A stretch of DNA of 64,000 nt, from contig CAWJTR010000024.1 in NCBI GenBank assembly GCA_963845735.1, positions 102,195 to 166,194 on the forward strand. The letters run 5' to 3'. The stretch is from AP-15 sp963845735. GTDB taxonomy: Bacteria; Pseudomonadota; Alphaproteobacteria; ATCC43930; CGMCC-115725. The notes beneath the pieces were generated by a model that saw only the letters and a list, made by a program, of their open reading frames with translations, was not told the origin of the DNA and did no database searches. The position numbers and the translations under genes were made by a program. Shown piece by piece: positions 9,995 through 19,048 of this stretch (positions within the stretch are counted from its first letter, which is position 1; every line of letters starts with the position of its first letter).

Positions 9995-10842
9995 ATGGAT
10001 TTTGGCGCACTGATGTTCTTTACCGATTACGCGATCTCGGCGATCGACCTCGCCAAGGCGTTGGAGCAGCGGGGGTTTGAATTGATCTGGGCGCCCGAGC
10101 ACTCGCACATCCCGACCTCGCGCAAAACGCCGTTTCCGGGCGGCGGAGAATTGCCAAAGCGGTATTACGACGCGATGGACCCGTTCGTGTCGCTGACTGC
10201 CGCCGCGATCGCCACAACCAGGCTCAAGCTCGGGACCGGCGTGTGCCTGGTGCAGCAGCGCGACCCGATCCAGACAGCGAAACTCGTCGCCTCGATCGAC
10301 CAGGTCTCGGGCGGGCGCTTTCTGTTCGGCGTCGGCGGCGGCTGGAATGCCGACGAGATGGAAAATCACGGCACCGATCCCAAGACCCGCTTCAAGCTGA
10401 TGCGCGAGCGGATCGAGGCGATGAAGGAGATCTGGACCAAGTCCAAGGCCGAATATCACGGCGACATGGTCAATTTTGACGAGATCATGGCCTGGCCAAA
10501 ACCGGTGCAAAAGCCTCATCCGCCGATCCTGGTCGGCGGCGCTTGGCCTCAGGCGGCAAGACGGGCGGTCCGCTATGGCGACGGCTGGTGCCCGATCGGC
10601 GGCCGGCCGGGCTCGAGCCCGCTCGATGTGCTCGAACAATTCCGCAAAATGGCGCGCGACGCCGGGCGCGACCCGCAATCCCTGCCGATCACCCTGTTCA
10701 ACCCGCCCGAGGACGCCGACGAACTCGCCCGCTACCGCGACATGGGCGTTGCCCGGGTCGTCATCATGCTGCTGTCCGAGCCAAGCGACGCGATCCTGCC
10801 GATCCTCGACCGCTGGGCTGGGCTGATCCGCCGCACCGGTAA
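9995..10842 (+). CDS. LLM-class flavin/F420-dependent oxidoreductase (3' end unclear)
   Basis: The protein starts MDFGALMFFTDYAIS and has the LLM barrel motifs: FELIWAPEHSHIP, RLKLGTGVCLVQQRDPIQTAK, GGRFLFGVGGGWNADEMENHG and KPVQKPHPPILVGG. It belongs to the TIGR03619-like group that oxidises or reduces small organic substrates with FMN or F420. The natural end should lie just after LPILDRWAGLIRR (about residue 283). No stop is met in that frame, so the ORF reads through into the HpaB-like gene. That apparent 893-residue fusion is probably an artefact of a small indel near 10830. It lies about 140 bases upstream of the HpaB-like gene and is probably co-transcribed. Confidence 0.82.
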
Positions 10843-10978
10843 CGACCGACCGGTGGAGGTACGCCGCCACCCGCCGCGCGCGCTGGTATGCGGGAAAGCA
10901 CACGGCTGTCGGAGGCTTGCGCAGCCGCATCGAAAATGCACACGGCTGCAAGCACATCCTGCCGCAGGCCGCTTGCCG

Positions 10979-12470
10979 ATGAGAACGGGCGCCGACTACC
11001 GCGAGGCATTGCGCGACGGGCGCAAAGTGTGGGTCATGGGCGAGGGCTGGGCCACTGATGTGACCGCCCACCCGGCGACCCGCGCAATGGTCGAGGAATA
11101 CGTGGCTCTGGTACGACCGCCATCTCGACCCGGCCTGGCAGGAGATCCTGCTATCGCCCTACACGGCGGATGGGGAATGCGTGCCGTGGGCCTATGTCGC
11201 GCCGAAAAAGGTCGAGGATCTGGTCGGCATGGGCCGGTCCTTTGCCAGGACAACGTTCCTCAGCGCCGGCAACATCACCCACACCCCGGCCTATGGCAAT
11301 CTGATCGCGCTCGGGGTTTTGACCGCGGCGCAAGCCGGCGATGCCCCGCCCGAACAGATCGCCTCGGCTGTGGCCTATCGCGACGACATCGCCCGCACCG
11401 GGCACTTTTTGACCTATTGCGGCGGCGCCCCGATCATCGGTCAGCGCATGCGCCCGGACCCGGCCGAGCGGGTGGCGCTGAAGTTGGTGCGCGAGACCGA
11501 TGCCGGGATCGTGATTTCGGGCCAGCTCGGCATGCATACGAGCCCAGCCTATGCCGAGGCTGTCTATGTCGGCGCGCTCTCGCGCATGGAGGTCGCCGGC
11601 CGTCCCGCGAGCTTCATCGTGCCGGTCAACGCCCCCGGGGTCACGGTGCTGTGCCGCAAGGCTGCGACCCGCGACGCCAACCCGTTCGTGTCCCCACTCT
11701 CCAGCCGCTTCGACGAGCTCGACGGCCAAATGTGGCTCGACGACGTGCTGATCCCATGGGACCGCGTGTTTTTTGTCGACCCGTCGCCCGAGGCGATCGC
11801 GCGCTGGCTGCGCTGGCATCACCTTTACGGCTGGCTGGCCAAGGCGGAATTCACCCTGGGCCTGGCGCTGGCGCTGACCCATGCGATGGGTCTCAAGGAA
11901 CACGAGCCGACGATCGACTACCTGATCGACCTGGTTGCCACGGTACAGACCGTGCGCAGCGGCCTGACCGCGGCCGAACGCGACCCCGAATTCACCCCCG
12001 CGGGCTATTGCTTCCCCGGCCACGCCCATCTGGCGGCGAGCGGCATCCAGCTGATGCGGGCGCGCTCGCGCATGTCCGAGATCCTGCGGATCGTGCCGGG
12101 CTCCTCGCTCGTCGTGGCGCCGAGCGACCGCGACCTCGCCGCACCCGAAATCGCCGCGGGCCTCGAGGAATCGTTTGGCGGCGGCGGGTACACCGCATTG
12201 CAGCGCGCGGCCCTGTTGCAGATGGCCTGGGACCACGTCTCCTCGGCGCTCGACGGCCGCGAAGCCGCTTTCGAAGCGCATGCCAGCGGCGGCATGCCGA
12301 ATTGGCGCGGCTGGCTGCGCCGCAGCTTCCGCGACTACAATGCGCTGGCGAACGCGGTGCTGGGCGTGCTCGACCTGCCGATGCCGGAAATCGATCTCGA
12401 CAATATCCGCGCCGCGCCGATCGCCGCCCGCCGCGTCACCACCCCGCCGCCGGCGAGCGGGAAGGGCTAG
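10979..12470 (+). pseudogene. 4-hydroxyphenylacetate 3-monooxygenase (HpaB)-family hydroxylase, one frameshift
   Basis: The N-terminus MRTGADYREALRDGRKVWV with HPATRAMVEEYVA is typical of HpaB-family FADH2-dependent hydroxylases. A +1 base at about 11105 (GCT-c-TGG) breaks the frame. After it comes YDRHLDPAWQEILLSPY, then GNITHTPAYGNLI, PIIGQRMRPDP, ISGQLGMHTSPAYAEAVYV and WRGWLRRSFRDYNAL, to the stop at 12470. The total is about 497 residues, normal for the family. It would hydroxylate a phenolic substrate ortho to the OH using FADH2 from a separate reductase. No reductase gene is visible nearby. The downstream VOC and HPPD genes fit aromatic catabolism. Confidence 0.85.
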
Positions 12471-12564
12471 CCGAAACCTCCCCGCACCTAAGCCGCATAG
12501 GGCTCATTCCGAAAACTCCGGCGACGTTGATCCAGAAATTCAGGGCTGATACAGTCGCTGCGTC

Positions 12565-12664
12565 ATTGGGGAGTAGCCGCCCGCGCTTGATGCGGGGTTT
12601 GCGTCAACACACTTGGCTTCGGCCATGGCGCATGCGACCGACCGGTTTGGCGAGACCTTTGGCA
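12565..12664 (+). promoter_or_regulatory. yybP-ykoY manganese riboswitch
   Basis: The leader of the GDT1-family gene carries the conserved elements of this class in the right order. TTGGGGAGTAGCC lies at 12567-12579, followed by a GC hairpin (CCCGC...GCGGG). GTCAACA is at 12603-12609, then a second helix containing TTGGCTTCGGCCA. CGACCGACCGG comes next, and the closing GGCGAGACCTTT is at 12649-12660. In known members Mn2+ bridges the two parallel arms at the GGGGAGUA and CGA-containing loops and turns on exporter expression. The likely expression platform is the G/C-rich stretch at 12666-12700. It starts about 50 bases before the GTG at 12717. Confidence 0.82.
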
Positions 12665-12716
12665 TCGGTTCCCTGAACCCGGGTCGGGCAGCGGGAGCCG
12701 TGCCAAAGTTCATCTC

Positions 12717-13304
12717 GTGCCCGACCCCGATGGCATCTTCGTGGAAGCGTTCCTGGTCTCGACCCTCGTTGTCGGCCTCGCCGAGATCGGCGACAAGACG
12801 CAAATCCTGTCGTTCATGCTCGCCGCCCGCTTTCAGCGGCCTGTGCCAATTATCTTCGGCATCTTGTTTGCCACCCTTGCCAATCACACGGTGGCCGGTT
12901 TTGCCGGGGCGCTTTTCGGCAGCTTGTTGGCGGGCCCGTGGATGCGCTGGATACTCGGGCTTTCGTTTCTGAGCGTCGCGGTGTGGGCGCTGTTCCCCGA
13001 CAAATACGAGGGCAATGACACTGCGGCCGGCCGCTCCGGGGTGTTCACCACGACGCTCGTCGCGTTCTTCTTCGCCGAGATTGGCGACAAGACACAGATT
13101 GCGACGGTGGCGCTCGCCGCCCGTTTTGAGGTCTTCTATTTCGTGGTTTTGGGCACGACGCTTGGCATGATGCTAGCCAACATACCGGCCGTGCTGATCG
13201 GCAACAAACTGGCGGGCAGGCTCCCGGTCAGAGCTATCCGGATCTCGGCCGCAATTGTGTTCGCAGCCCTGGGAGCGATCACCTTGAGCGGGATGCGGTT
13301 GTGA
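12717..13304 (+). CDS. TMEM165/GDT1 (UPF0016) family manganese exporter
   Basis: A 195-residue, six-span inner-membrane protein with the two repeated signature motifs of the family. LAEIGDKTQILSFMLAARF is near residue 20 and AEIGDKTQIATVALAARF is near residue 124. Both acidic Glu and Asp of each ExGDKT motif are present. The family moves Mn2+ or Ca2+, and bacterial members such as MntX export Mn2+. The start is the GTG at 12717, the only in-frame start that keeps the first span whole. The riboswitch immediately upstream supports a Mn2+ role. Confidence 0.9.
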   Translation: MPDPDGIFVEAFLVSTLVVGLAEIGDKTQILSFMLAARFQRPVPIIFGILFATLANHTVAGFAGALFGSLLAGPWMRWILGLSFLSVAVWALFPDKYEGNDTAAGRSGVFTTTLVAFFFAEIGDKTQIATVALAARFEVFYFVVLGTTLGMMLANIPAVLIGNKLAGRLPVRAIRISAAIVFAALGAITLSGMRL

Positions 13305-13528
13305 TGCCGCGATTGCTATATCCCGGCCTCTACGATCTTAAAGCTGTGCGCGCTTAAAGGCGTAAATGAAGCCTGGCTCTCTCTGATGCCGATGGTTCAA
13401 CGGGACCCGCTCATGTGTCGGACCGTCGCCGAAGGCACCGCGATTTATGGGAACGCGATGCCCGCATTCAGCATCTTCAATACTCTGCTGAGCGGTTCGC
13501 CCCCATCGCGGCCGGTGTACTCGCCTGG

Positions 13529-13870
13529 TTATCGGATTGAAATTGCTCGGCCGTCGCGGCAAGCGTTGATGCCGCGATTGACCAGGTGCGACCCGTTGTC
13601 GAAAACCGTCTTTACGTCAACCCGGCAATTGCCGTTTCGATCGTCGATATCGACGGAGACGGAGTTGCCTGGGAGCAGAAACTCCGAGCCCAGCAAATCC
13701 TCTTGCCAATTGCCGTCGCGGTCGTCCGAAAGATAGATTTCGGCGATTGGGTCGCGGGTATTGTTGGTGAGGACGAGATGCCGCTCGCCGCTCTGGGCGG
13801 GAGCGCCGGCCGCGCTCTGAAACAGGAACAGCAGCAACGCCATCACCATGGTATTTGAAACATTAAGCAT
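13529..13870 (-). CDS. Small exported protein, unknown function
   Basis: A 113-residue protein with a signal peptide (TMVMALLLFLFQSAAGA). The mature beta-rich domain reads HLVLTNNTRDPIAEIYLSD, then GNWQEDLLGSEFLLPGNSV and DDRNGNCRVDVKTVFDNG. Two Cys (NGNCR and NACRD) may form a disulphide. This layout recurs in exported hypothetical proteins of Hyphomicrobiales, but no function is known to me. A ribosome-binding-like GAGAGACCAGG precedes the ATG. It is convergent with the GDT1 gene. Confidence 0.75.
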   Translation of the reverse strand: MLNVSNTMVMALLLFLFQSAAGAPAQSGERHLVLTNNTRDPIAEIYLSDDRDGNWQEDLLGSEFLLPGNSVSVDIDDRNGNCRVDVKTVFDNGSHLVNRGINACRDGRAISIR

Positions 13871-14232
13871 CCTGGTCTCTCGCGATTGCTCGGCGGATCG
13901 TCAAAAATTTCGTCAGCACCGCCAAGTTAGGCGCCGCCGAGCCTGCCCGATGTGAACTGGGTCACTCGATGATGTCTTTTTCAGGATATTTTAAGCGAAT
14001 TATCGTTATGGTTGTTTAAGTCCATTTGATTTCGCATTTGCAAGGTAATGCGGTGTTTGGCGGCTCGCGCGCTGCCGCCATGGCCGGCGCGCCCGCCCAA
14101 ATTCTTAATCGGCCATCGCCTTCAGAAATCGCGGGGGACAGCATCTATTCAAATCACGTGGGTTGAGGTATCTCGCCATGTTCAGGGCGGACTTCAGGCC
14201 GCACCGGCCAACGCCGCAGAACAGGGAAGGCA
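13871..14232. other. Divergent intergenic region, probable promoters
   Basis: It lies between the minus-strand exported protein and the plus-strand VOC gene. Bases 13970-14045 are markedly AT-rich (TTTTTCAGGATATTTTAAGCG and neighbours) against the high-GC background, as expected of a promoter region. I see no gene, and no operator that I can name. Confidence 0.45.
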
Positions 14233-14235
14233 GTG

Positions 14236-14841
14236 ATGAACGACGTAGCCCCGATCCGCCAGCTCAGCCCCGTCACGCAGCCGATCAGCCCGGCCAAATT
14301 CGCTCATTTCGTGTTGCGGACCGGGCAGTTCGAAACCATGGCCAAGTGGTATCAGACCGTGCTCGCCGCGCGGGTCGTGTACCGCGACGAACTGTTGTGC
14401 TTTCTGTCGTATGACGACGAGCACCACCGCCTGGCGCTGATCAATATTCCCGGCCTGCCGGTGCGCGATCCCGATGCGGTCGGGACCGACCACGTCGCCT
14501 ATGCCTACAACAACCTCGGCGAGCTGTTGTCGACCTATCGCCGGCTGAAGGCGGCCGGGATCCTGCCGCATTGGCCGATCAACCACGGCGTCACCACGTC
14601 GATGTACTACCGGGATCCCGACAACAACCGGGTCGAACTGCAGATCGACAATTTCGCGACGCCGGCGGAGCTCGACGGGTATTTCCACAGCCGCGCCTTC
14701 GCCGAGAACCCGGTCGGGGTGACCTACGATCCGGAGGAGCTGTGCCGGCGCTACGCGGCCGGCGAGCCGATGGCCGATCTGCTCCGCATCCCGCCGCTGC
14801 CCGAGGGCAAGACCCCCTGGGACATGCTGGCGAGCCACTGA
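14236..14841 (+). CDS. VOC-superfamily (extradiol dioxygenase-like) protein
   Basis: A protein of about 201 residues with one vicinal-oxygen-chelate module pair. KFAHFVLRTGQFETMAKWY supplies the first metal His, GTDHVAYAYNNLGELL the second, and SMYYRDPDNNRVELQID the Glu (RVELQ). This is the His-His-Glu set of type I extradiol ring-cleavage dioxygenases and related VOC enzymes. I take the ATG at 14236; a GTG lies three bases earlier. It precedes the HPPD gene by about 145 bases and is probably part of the same aromatic-degradation unit. The substrate is unknown. Confidence 0.85.
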   Translation: MNDVAPIRQLSPVTQPISPAKFAHFVLRTGQFETMAKWYQTVLAARVVYRDELLCFLSYDDEHHRLALINIPGLPVRDPDAVGTDHVAYAYNNLGELLSTYRRLKAAGILPHWPINHGVTTSMYYRDPDNNRVELQIDNFATPAELDGYFHSRAFAENPVGVTYDPEELCRRYAAGEPMADLLRIPPLPEGKTPWDMLASH

Positions 14842-14987
14842 CCGCTCCCGGGCGGCGGCGCGCGGCCCCGGCGGCAATTGCGAGCGACGAAGCCCTCTCC
14901 ATCGGAGGCACCTCGTCGTCGCCGGGCGCTCGCAATAGGCGGGTTGCGGCCCCATATCCAACCCCAAACGAGGGCGCGGAGGTTACG

Positions 14988-16113
14988 ATGTCGGCGGGGC
15001 CGCAGCGGCGCGATTTGTGGGACAACCCGATGGGGACGGACGGGTTCGAGTTTGTCGAATACACCGGCCCCGACCCGCAGGCGCTGGCGGCATTGTTCGA
15101 GCGCATGGGGTTTGTCGCCGCGGCGCGCCACCGCTCGAAAAACGTGACCCTCTACAAGCAGGGCGACGTCAACTTCATCCTGAATGCGGAACCCGAAAGT
15201 TTCGCGCAGGCCTTTGCCCGATTGCACGGGCCTTCGGTGTGCGCGATCGCGTTTCGCGTCGCCGACGCGGCCAAGGCCTATCAGCGCGCGATCTCATTGG
15301 GCGCCAAGCCGGTGCACGGCAAGGTCGGGCCGATGGAGCTCAACATCCCGGCGATCGAGGGGATCGGCGGCAGTCTGATCTATCTGGTCGACCGCTACGG
15401 CGAGCGCACCATCTACGACGTCGATTTCGTGCCGCCCCCACCCTACCCTCCCCCGCTCGCGGGGGAGGGTTGGGGAGGGGGCGCCGGCGGGGGTCGGGCT
15501 GACCGGGATCGATCATTTGACCCACAACGTCCACCGCGGGCGCATGGAATTGTGGGCGGAGTTCTACGAGCGGCTGTTCAACTTTCGCGAGATCCGCTAT
15601 TTCGATATCGAAGGCAAATTGACCGGACTGCGCTCAAAGGCGATGACCAGCCCCGACGGCAAGATCCGCATCCCGATCAACGAAAGCGCCGACGACAAAT
15701 CGCAGATCGCCGAATATCTGGCGGCCTATCATGGCGAGGGCATCCAGCACATAGCGCTCGCTACGAACGACATCTTCGCGACGATCGAGGCGCTGCGGGC
15801 GCGCCAGGTTTCGTTCATGTCGGTCCCGGACACCTATTACGAGGCGGTTGATACCCGCGTGCCGGGCCATGGCGAAGACCTCGACCGGTTGCGGCGCGAC
15901 CGCATCCTGATCGACGGCGCCCCCGGCGAGGGGCAGGGGCTGCTGCTGCAGATTTTTACCGAGACAGTGATCGGCCCGATCTTCTTCGAGATCATCCAGC
16001 GCAAGGGCAACGAGGGCTTTGGCGAGGGCAATTTCCGCGCCCTCTTCGAGTTGATCGAGCGCGACCAGATCCGCCGCGGCGTGCTGGCCCCGGGCGGCGA
16101 CGGCGCCGAGTAG
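14988..16113 (+). pseudogene. hpd: 4-hydroxyphenylpyruvate dioxygenase, interrupted by a palindromic repeat and frame change
   Basis: The N-terminal domain (NPMGTDGFEFVEYTGPDP, AIAFRVADAAKAYQRA, GSLIYLVDRYG) and the C-terminal catalytic domain are both well conserved. The Fe(II) ligands are visible: the first His in GIDHLTHNVHRG, the second in GEGIQHIALATND, and the Glu in GPIFFEIIQRKG. Between the domains, after IYDVDFVPPP, an inserted GC palindrome at about 15436-15481 adds extra codons, and the frame changes by +1 before GVGLTGIDHL. Without the insert the length would be near the usual 357 residues. The enzyme converts 4-hydroxyphenylpyruvate to homogentisate. Whether the gene works depends on whether the frame change is real. 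Confidence 0.9.
15436..15481. repeat. Palindromic repeat inserted in the hpd gene
   Basis: A perfect 12-base inverted repeat, ACCCTCCCCCGC at 15445-15456 and its complement at 15459-15470, is separated by two bases. It is flanked by a second complementary pair, CCCCA at 15436-15440 and TGGGG at 15471-15475. It sits in the linker between the two hpd domains and would encode Pro- and Gly-rich filler (PPPLAGEGWGGG). Short GC palindromes of this kind are dispersed in many alphaproteobacterial genomes. I see no second copy in this window. Confidence 0.75.
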
Positions 16114-16126
16114 GGGAGGGACACCG

Positions 16127-17019
16127 ATGCCGGTAACGATCCGTCCATTGCATCCGGTCTTTGCGGGAGAAGTGGCGGGCGTCGATTGCCGCCGTCCGCT
16201 CGATCGCGACGCGGTCGCCGCGATCGAGGCCGGCATGGACGAATATGCGGTACTCGTCTTCCGCGATCAGAACCTGACCGACGACGAGCAGATCGCGTTC
16301 ACCCGCCATTTCGGCGAGCTCGAGCATCACACGATGGCGGGCCATGTCCGCAAGAGCGAGGACCATCGGTTGGGTCCGGGCATCTTCGATTTCTCGAACC
16401 TCGACAAGAACGGCGAGATCATGTCGCCGGAGGACCGGGTGTGGTTTTTCAAACTCGCCGACCGGCTGTGGCATTCGGACAGCTCGTTCCGCCCGATCCC
16501 GGCCAAGTATTCGCTGCTGTCCGGGCGGGTTTTGCCGTCCTGGGGCGCCAACACCGAATTCGCCGACATGCGCGCTGCCTATGACGCGCTCGACGACCGC
16601 ACCAAGGCCGAAGTCGAAGACCTCGTCTGCGAGCATTCGCTGATCTATTCGCGCGAGGCGATCGGCTTTACCGAGCTGACGCCGGAGGAAATCGAAGCCT
16701 TTCGCCCGGTGCGCCAGCCCTTGGTCCGCACCCATCCGTCAAGCGGCCGCAGATCGTTGTTTCTGGCCGCGCATGCCGGCGCGATCGTCGGCTGGACGAC
16801 CCCGAGGCGCGGATGTTCCTGCGCGACCTGACCGAGCACGCGACCCAGCGCGAATTTGTCTATTCGCACGCCTGGCGGCCGAACGACCTCGTCGTGTGGG
16901 ACAACCGCTCGACCATGCACCGCGCCCGCCGCTTCGACGCGAACGAGGTGCGCGACGTGCGCCGCACGACCCTGGGCGGCGACGGACCCTTGATCGAGCA
17001 GCCGGCCTATGACGAGTGA
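16127..17019 (+). pseudogene. TauD/TfdA-family Fe(II)/2-oxoglutarate dioxygenase, one frameshift
   Basis: The protein starts MPVTIRPLHPVFAGEVAGVD and carries the family core: FRDQNLTDDEQIAFTRHFG, LWHSDSSFRPIPAKYSLL (the HxD metal pair), and later RPNDLVVWDNRSTMHRARRF (second His, then the 2-oxoglutarate-binding Arg). The join between GAIVG and LDDPEARMFLRDL needs one missing base near 16791; this is a deletion, unlike most breaks in the window. About 297 residues in all, normal for TfdA-like enzymes that cleave aryloxyacetates or hydroxylate small acids. It follows hpd by 13 bases behind a GGGGAGGG ribosome-binding site, so it is co-transcribed. Confidence 0.87.
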
Positions 17020-17045
17020 GCGACGAGCTAGCGAGGAGCGAGCTG

Positions 17046-17475
17046 ATGGCAAAACGGCAAAGCGTCAACTTCCCCGGGTTCGCCCATGGAAACCCGATCC
17101 CTAACGCCAGCCGGATCGGCAACATCATGATGTCGAGCGTGATCAGCGGCGTCGACCCCGGAACCCGTAACCTGCCATCGTGCCATCCGGACCGTGCGCC
17201 GCCTGAAGGTCGAGGACAGATGTCGAAGAACTCTTGTTTATCCATATCAGGAGTGCCGTCGAGCCGCCGGCGGCAAGGTCGACGACATCATCAAGATCAA
17301 TTTCTGGATGAAGGAGCCGGCGACCGGGCGCGCCGCGCTCAACGGCGAATGGGTCAAGATGTTCCCTGACGAAGGCTCGCGCCCCCGCCAAACTGGCGCC
17401 TGGCCCGCCATACCCTGGCGCTCGGCGCCGACGGCAACGCTCTGGTCGACCTGCGATTTCACCGCGGTTTTTTAG
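17046..17475 (+). pseudogene. RidA-family deaminase, several frameshifts
   Basis: The pieces that align with RidA/YjgF proteins lie in different frames. They are PIPNASRIGNIMMSSVISGVDP, then EELLFIHIRSAVEAAGG, KVDDIIKINFWMKEP with NGEWVKMFPDEGSRP, RHTLALGADGNALVD and finally CDFTAVF before the stop at 17475. The family hydrolyses reactive enamine/imine intermediates or has taken catabolic roles. At least four frame changes are needed between 17165 and 17455, more than in any other short gene here. Real decay is therefore more likely for this one than for the single-shift genes. It follows the TauD gene by about 26 bases. Confidence 0.75.
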
Positions 17476-17504
17476 CTGACGTCGTTGGTCGCGCCTCTGT
17501 CCAA

Positions 17505-17605
17505 CCTTTGCCCGGACTTGTCCGACGCATCCACGTCTTGAGACGCGCATGGCTGATCAAAGGGAAGGCGTGGATGGCCGGGTCGAGCCCGGCCGGGCTA
17601 ATCCT
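17505..17605. repeat. Dispersed intergenic repeat, Hyphomicrobiales type
   Basis: The stretch holds GCATCCACGTCTTGAGACGC, then, about 30 bases on, AAGGCGTGGATGGCCGGG and a GC palindrome (GGGTCGAGCCCGGCC). CATCCACG and CGTGGATG form an inverted pair. Read on the minus strand it gives the spurious peptide GLDPAIHAFPL, of a kind familiar from false ORFs in Bradyrhizobium-like genomes. It lies between two convergent genes (ridA-like and LLM) and could also end their transcription. Confidence 0.6.
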
Positions 17606-17616
17606 AGGGCATCGCG

Positions 17617-18646
17617 TTAGCGGCAGTGCGGCATTACTTCCTTGGCGAACCGGGTCATCGATTGGCGGACCATGGCGTGGTCCATGATCCCGCCCTGGTT
17701 GAAGTAGCAGATGAATTCGTCCATGCCATAGTCGCGGCGTAAGGCCTGCACCCGGTCGACGCAATAATCGGGATCGCCGAAGACGCCCATCTCGCGGTCC
17801 ATGTCGTCGAAGGTCACGCGTTCGATGCGCGCCAGGACCTGGCGGAAGGCCTCGAAGCTCTTGATGTCGGTCTGGCCGAGCGGCGCCAGCCGTTCCGCCG
17901 CCTCGCGCAGAAAGCGCATCAGCCCGGCCTCGCTGTCCTGGCGCGCCTGCGCCCGACTGGTCGTCACATGCACCGGAAACGCGAGAGCGGTGTCGCCGGC
18001 CGGGAGTGTGCCGCGATAGACCGCCAGACCCTCCTTGAGCTTGTCCGGCGGATTGATCAGCGGGGTGGCGAAGATCGGGAACCCGCGGCGCGCCGCGAAC
18101 GGGAAGGTGTCGGGGCTGTTGGCGGCGATCCGCACCGGCGGGTGCGGCTTTTGCACCGGTTGCGGGATCACGGTCAGATCCTTCGCCCGATAGTGTTTGC
18201 CCGCATAGGAAAAGCGCTCGTTGGTCCAGGCCCCGATGATGAAGTCGAGCGCCTCGTCGAAGCGCTCGCGGCTCTCTTCCTGCGGGATGTCGTAGCCGGC
18301 GTAGTGCAACGGCGCGGTGCCGCGGCCGCAGCCGAGTTCAAGCCGGCCGTTGCTTAGGATGTCGACGGTCGCCGCGTCCTCGGCGATTTTGACCGGGTTG
18401 TGCAAGGGCAGCAGGGTCACCGCGGTTCCCAGGCGGATGCGGCGGGTACGCTGCGCCGCCGCCGCCAGGACCATCAGCGGATTCGCGAGGATCGAAAAGG
18501 CGCGGCTGAAATGGAGTTCGCCGAGCCACACCGTGTCAAAGCCGACCTCGTCGCCGAGCTCGATCTGGGCGAGGATGTCACGATAGCGCTGCGCCTCGGT
18601 AAAAGCCGCTCGCGCACGGCAGTTGGTCGAAAAAGCCAAAGCGCAT
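17617..18646 (-). pseudogene. LLM-class flavin-dependent oxidoreductase, frameshift near the N-terminus
   Basis: The body shows the LLM barrel: DEVGFDTVWLGELHFSRAF, RRIRLGTAVTLLPLHNPVK, NGRLELGCGRGTAPLHY, PQPVQKPHPPVRIAANSPD and GDPDYCVDRVQAL. The natural start is MRFGFFDQLPC at 18646, preceded by GAGGAAAG. A +1 base near 18605 (TTT-t-ACC) puts it out of frame with TEAQRYRDILAQIELG. A longer open frame from 18699 gives a spurious N-terminus. Corrected length is about 343 residues. It is a flavin monooxygenase or reductase of unknown substrate, convergent with the ridA-like gene. Confidence 0.83.
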
Positions 18647-18805
18647 TTGCGCTTTCCTCGCAATCGGTTATTGGCTCTGGCCCCTCGCTCGCATAGCACC
18701 GGCCGGCCCCGCCGGCAACGGAGCTATTTCGAAGCTCGCATATCTGGCATTGGAACCAGCATCGTCTGATGAATAACTGAGATCCTTCAATTGCGCGAGG
18801 GTAGG

Positions 18806-19048
18806 ATGCGCACGACGTTGGCACTGGATGACGAATTGCTCGCGAAGGCTCAGGCTTTCACCGGCTTGCCGGAGAAATCCGCAGTGGTCCGTGAAGCGCT
18901 AAAAGCGCTGATCGAGCGCGAGAGCGCATGGCGGCTGGCGCGTCTCGGCGGCACCGAGCCCGATCTGGCGGCGCCACCGCGTCGGCGGCCGGATCCGCGT
19001 GATCCTTGTCGACACTTCGGCCTGGGTCGACCACTTGCGGGAGCGTAG
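18806..19048 (+). CDS. vapB: VapB-type antitoxin
   Basis: An 80-residue protein starting MRTTLALDDELLAKAQAFTG. The N-terminal beta strand and two helices (KSAVVREALKALIERE) form a ribbon-helix-helix DNA-binding domain. The Arg/Pro-rich tail (PDLAAPPRRRP) normally covers the toxin. VapB proteins repress their own operon and neutralise the VapC RNase. The frame runs 50 bases into vapC, longer than usual; one indel in the tail would give the common short overlap. A GGGTAGG ribosome-binding site precedes the start. Confidence 0.85.
   Translation: MRTTLALDDELLAKAQAFTGLPEKSAVVREALKALIERESAWRLARLGGTEPDLAAPPRRRPDPRDPCRHFGLGRPLAGA

Noticed and set aside
9773..11071. Long minus-strand open frame (432 codons) opposite the LLM gene
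   Set aside because: It is Arg/Ala/His-rich and mirrors the high-GC third-position pattern of the plus-strand LLM and HpaB genes. The plus strand has clear protein motifs; this one has none.
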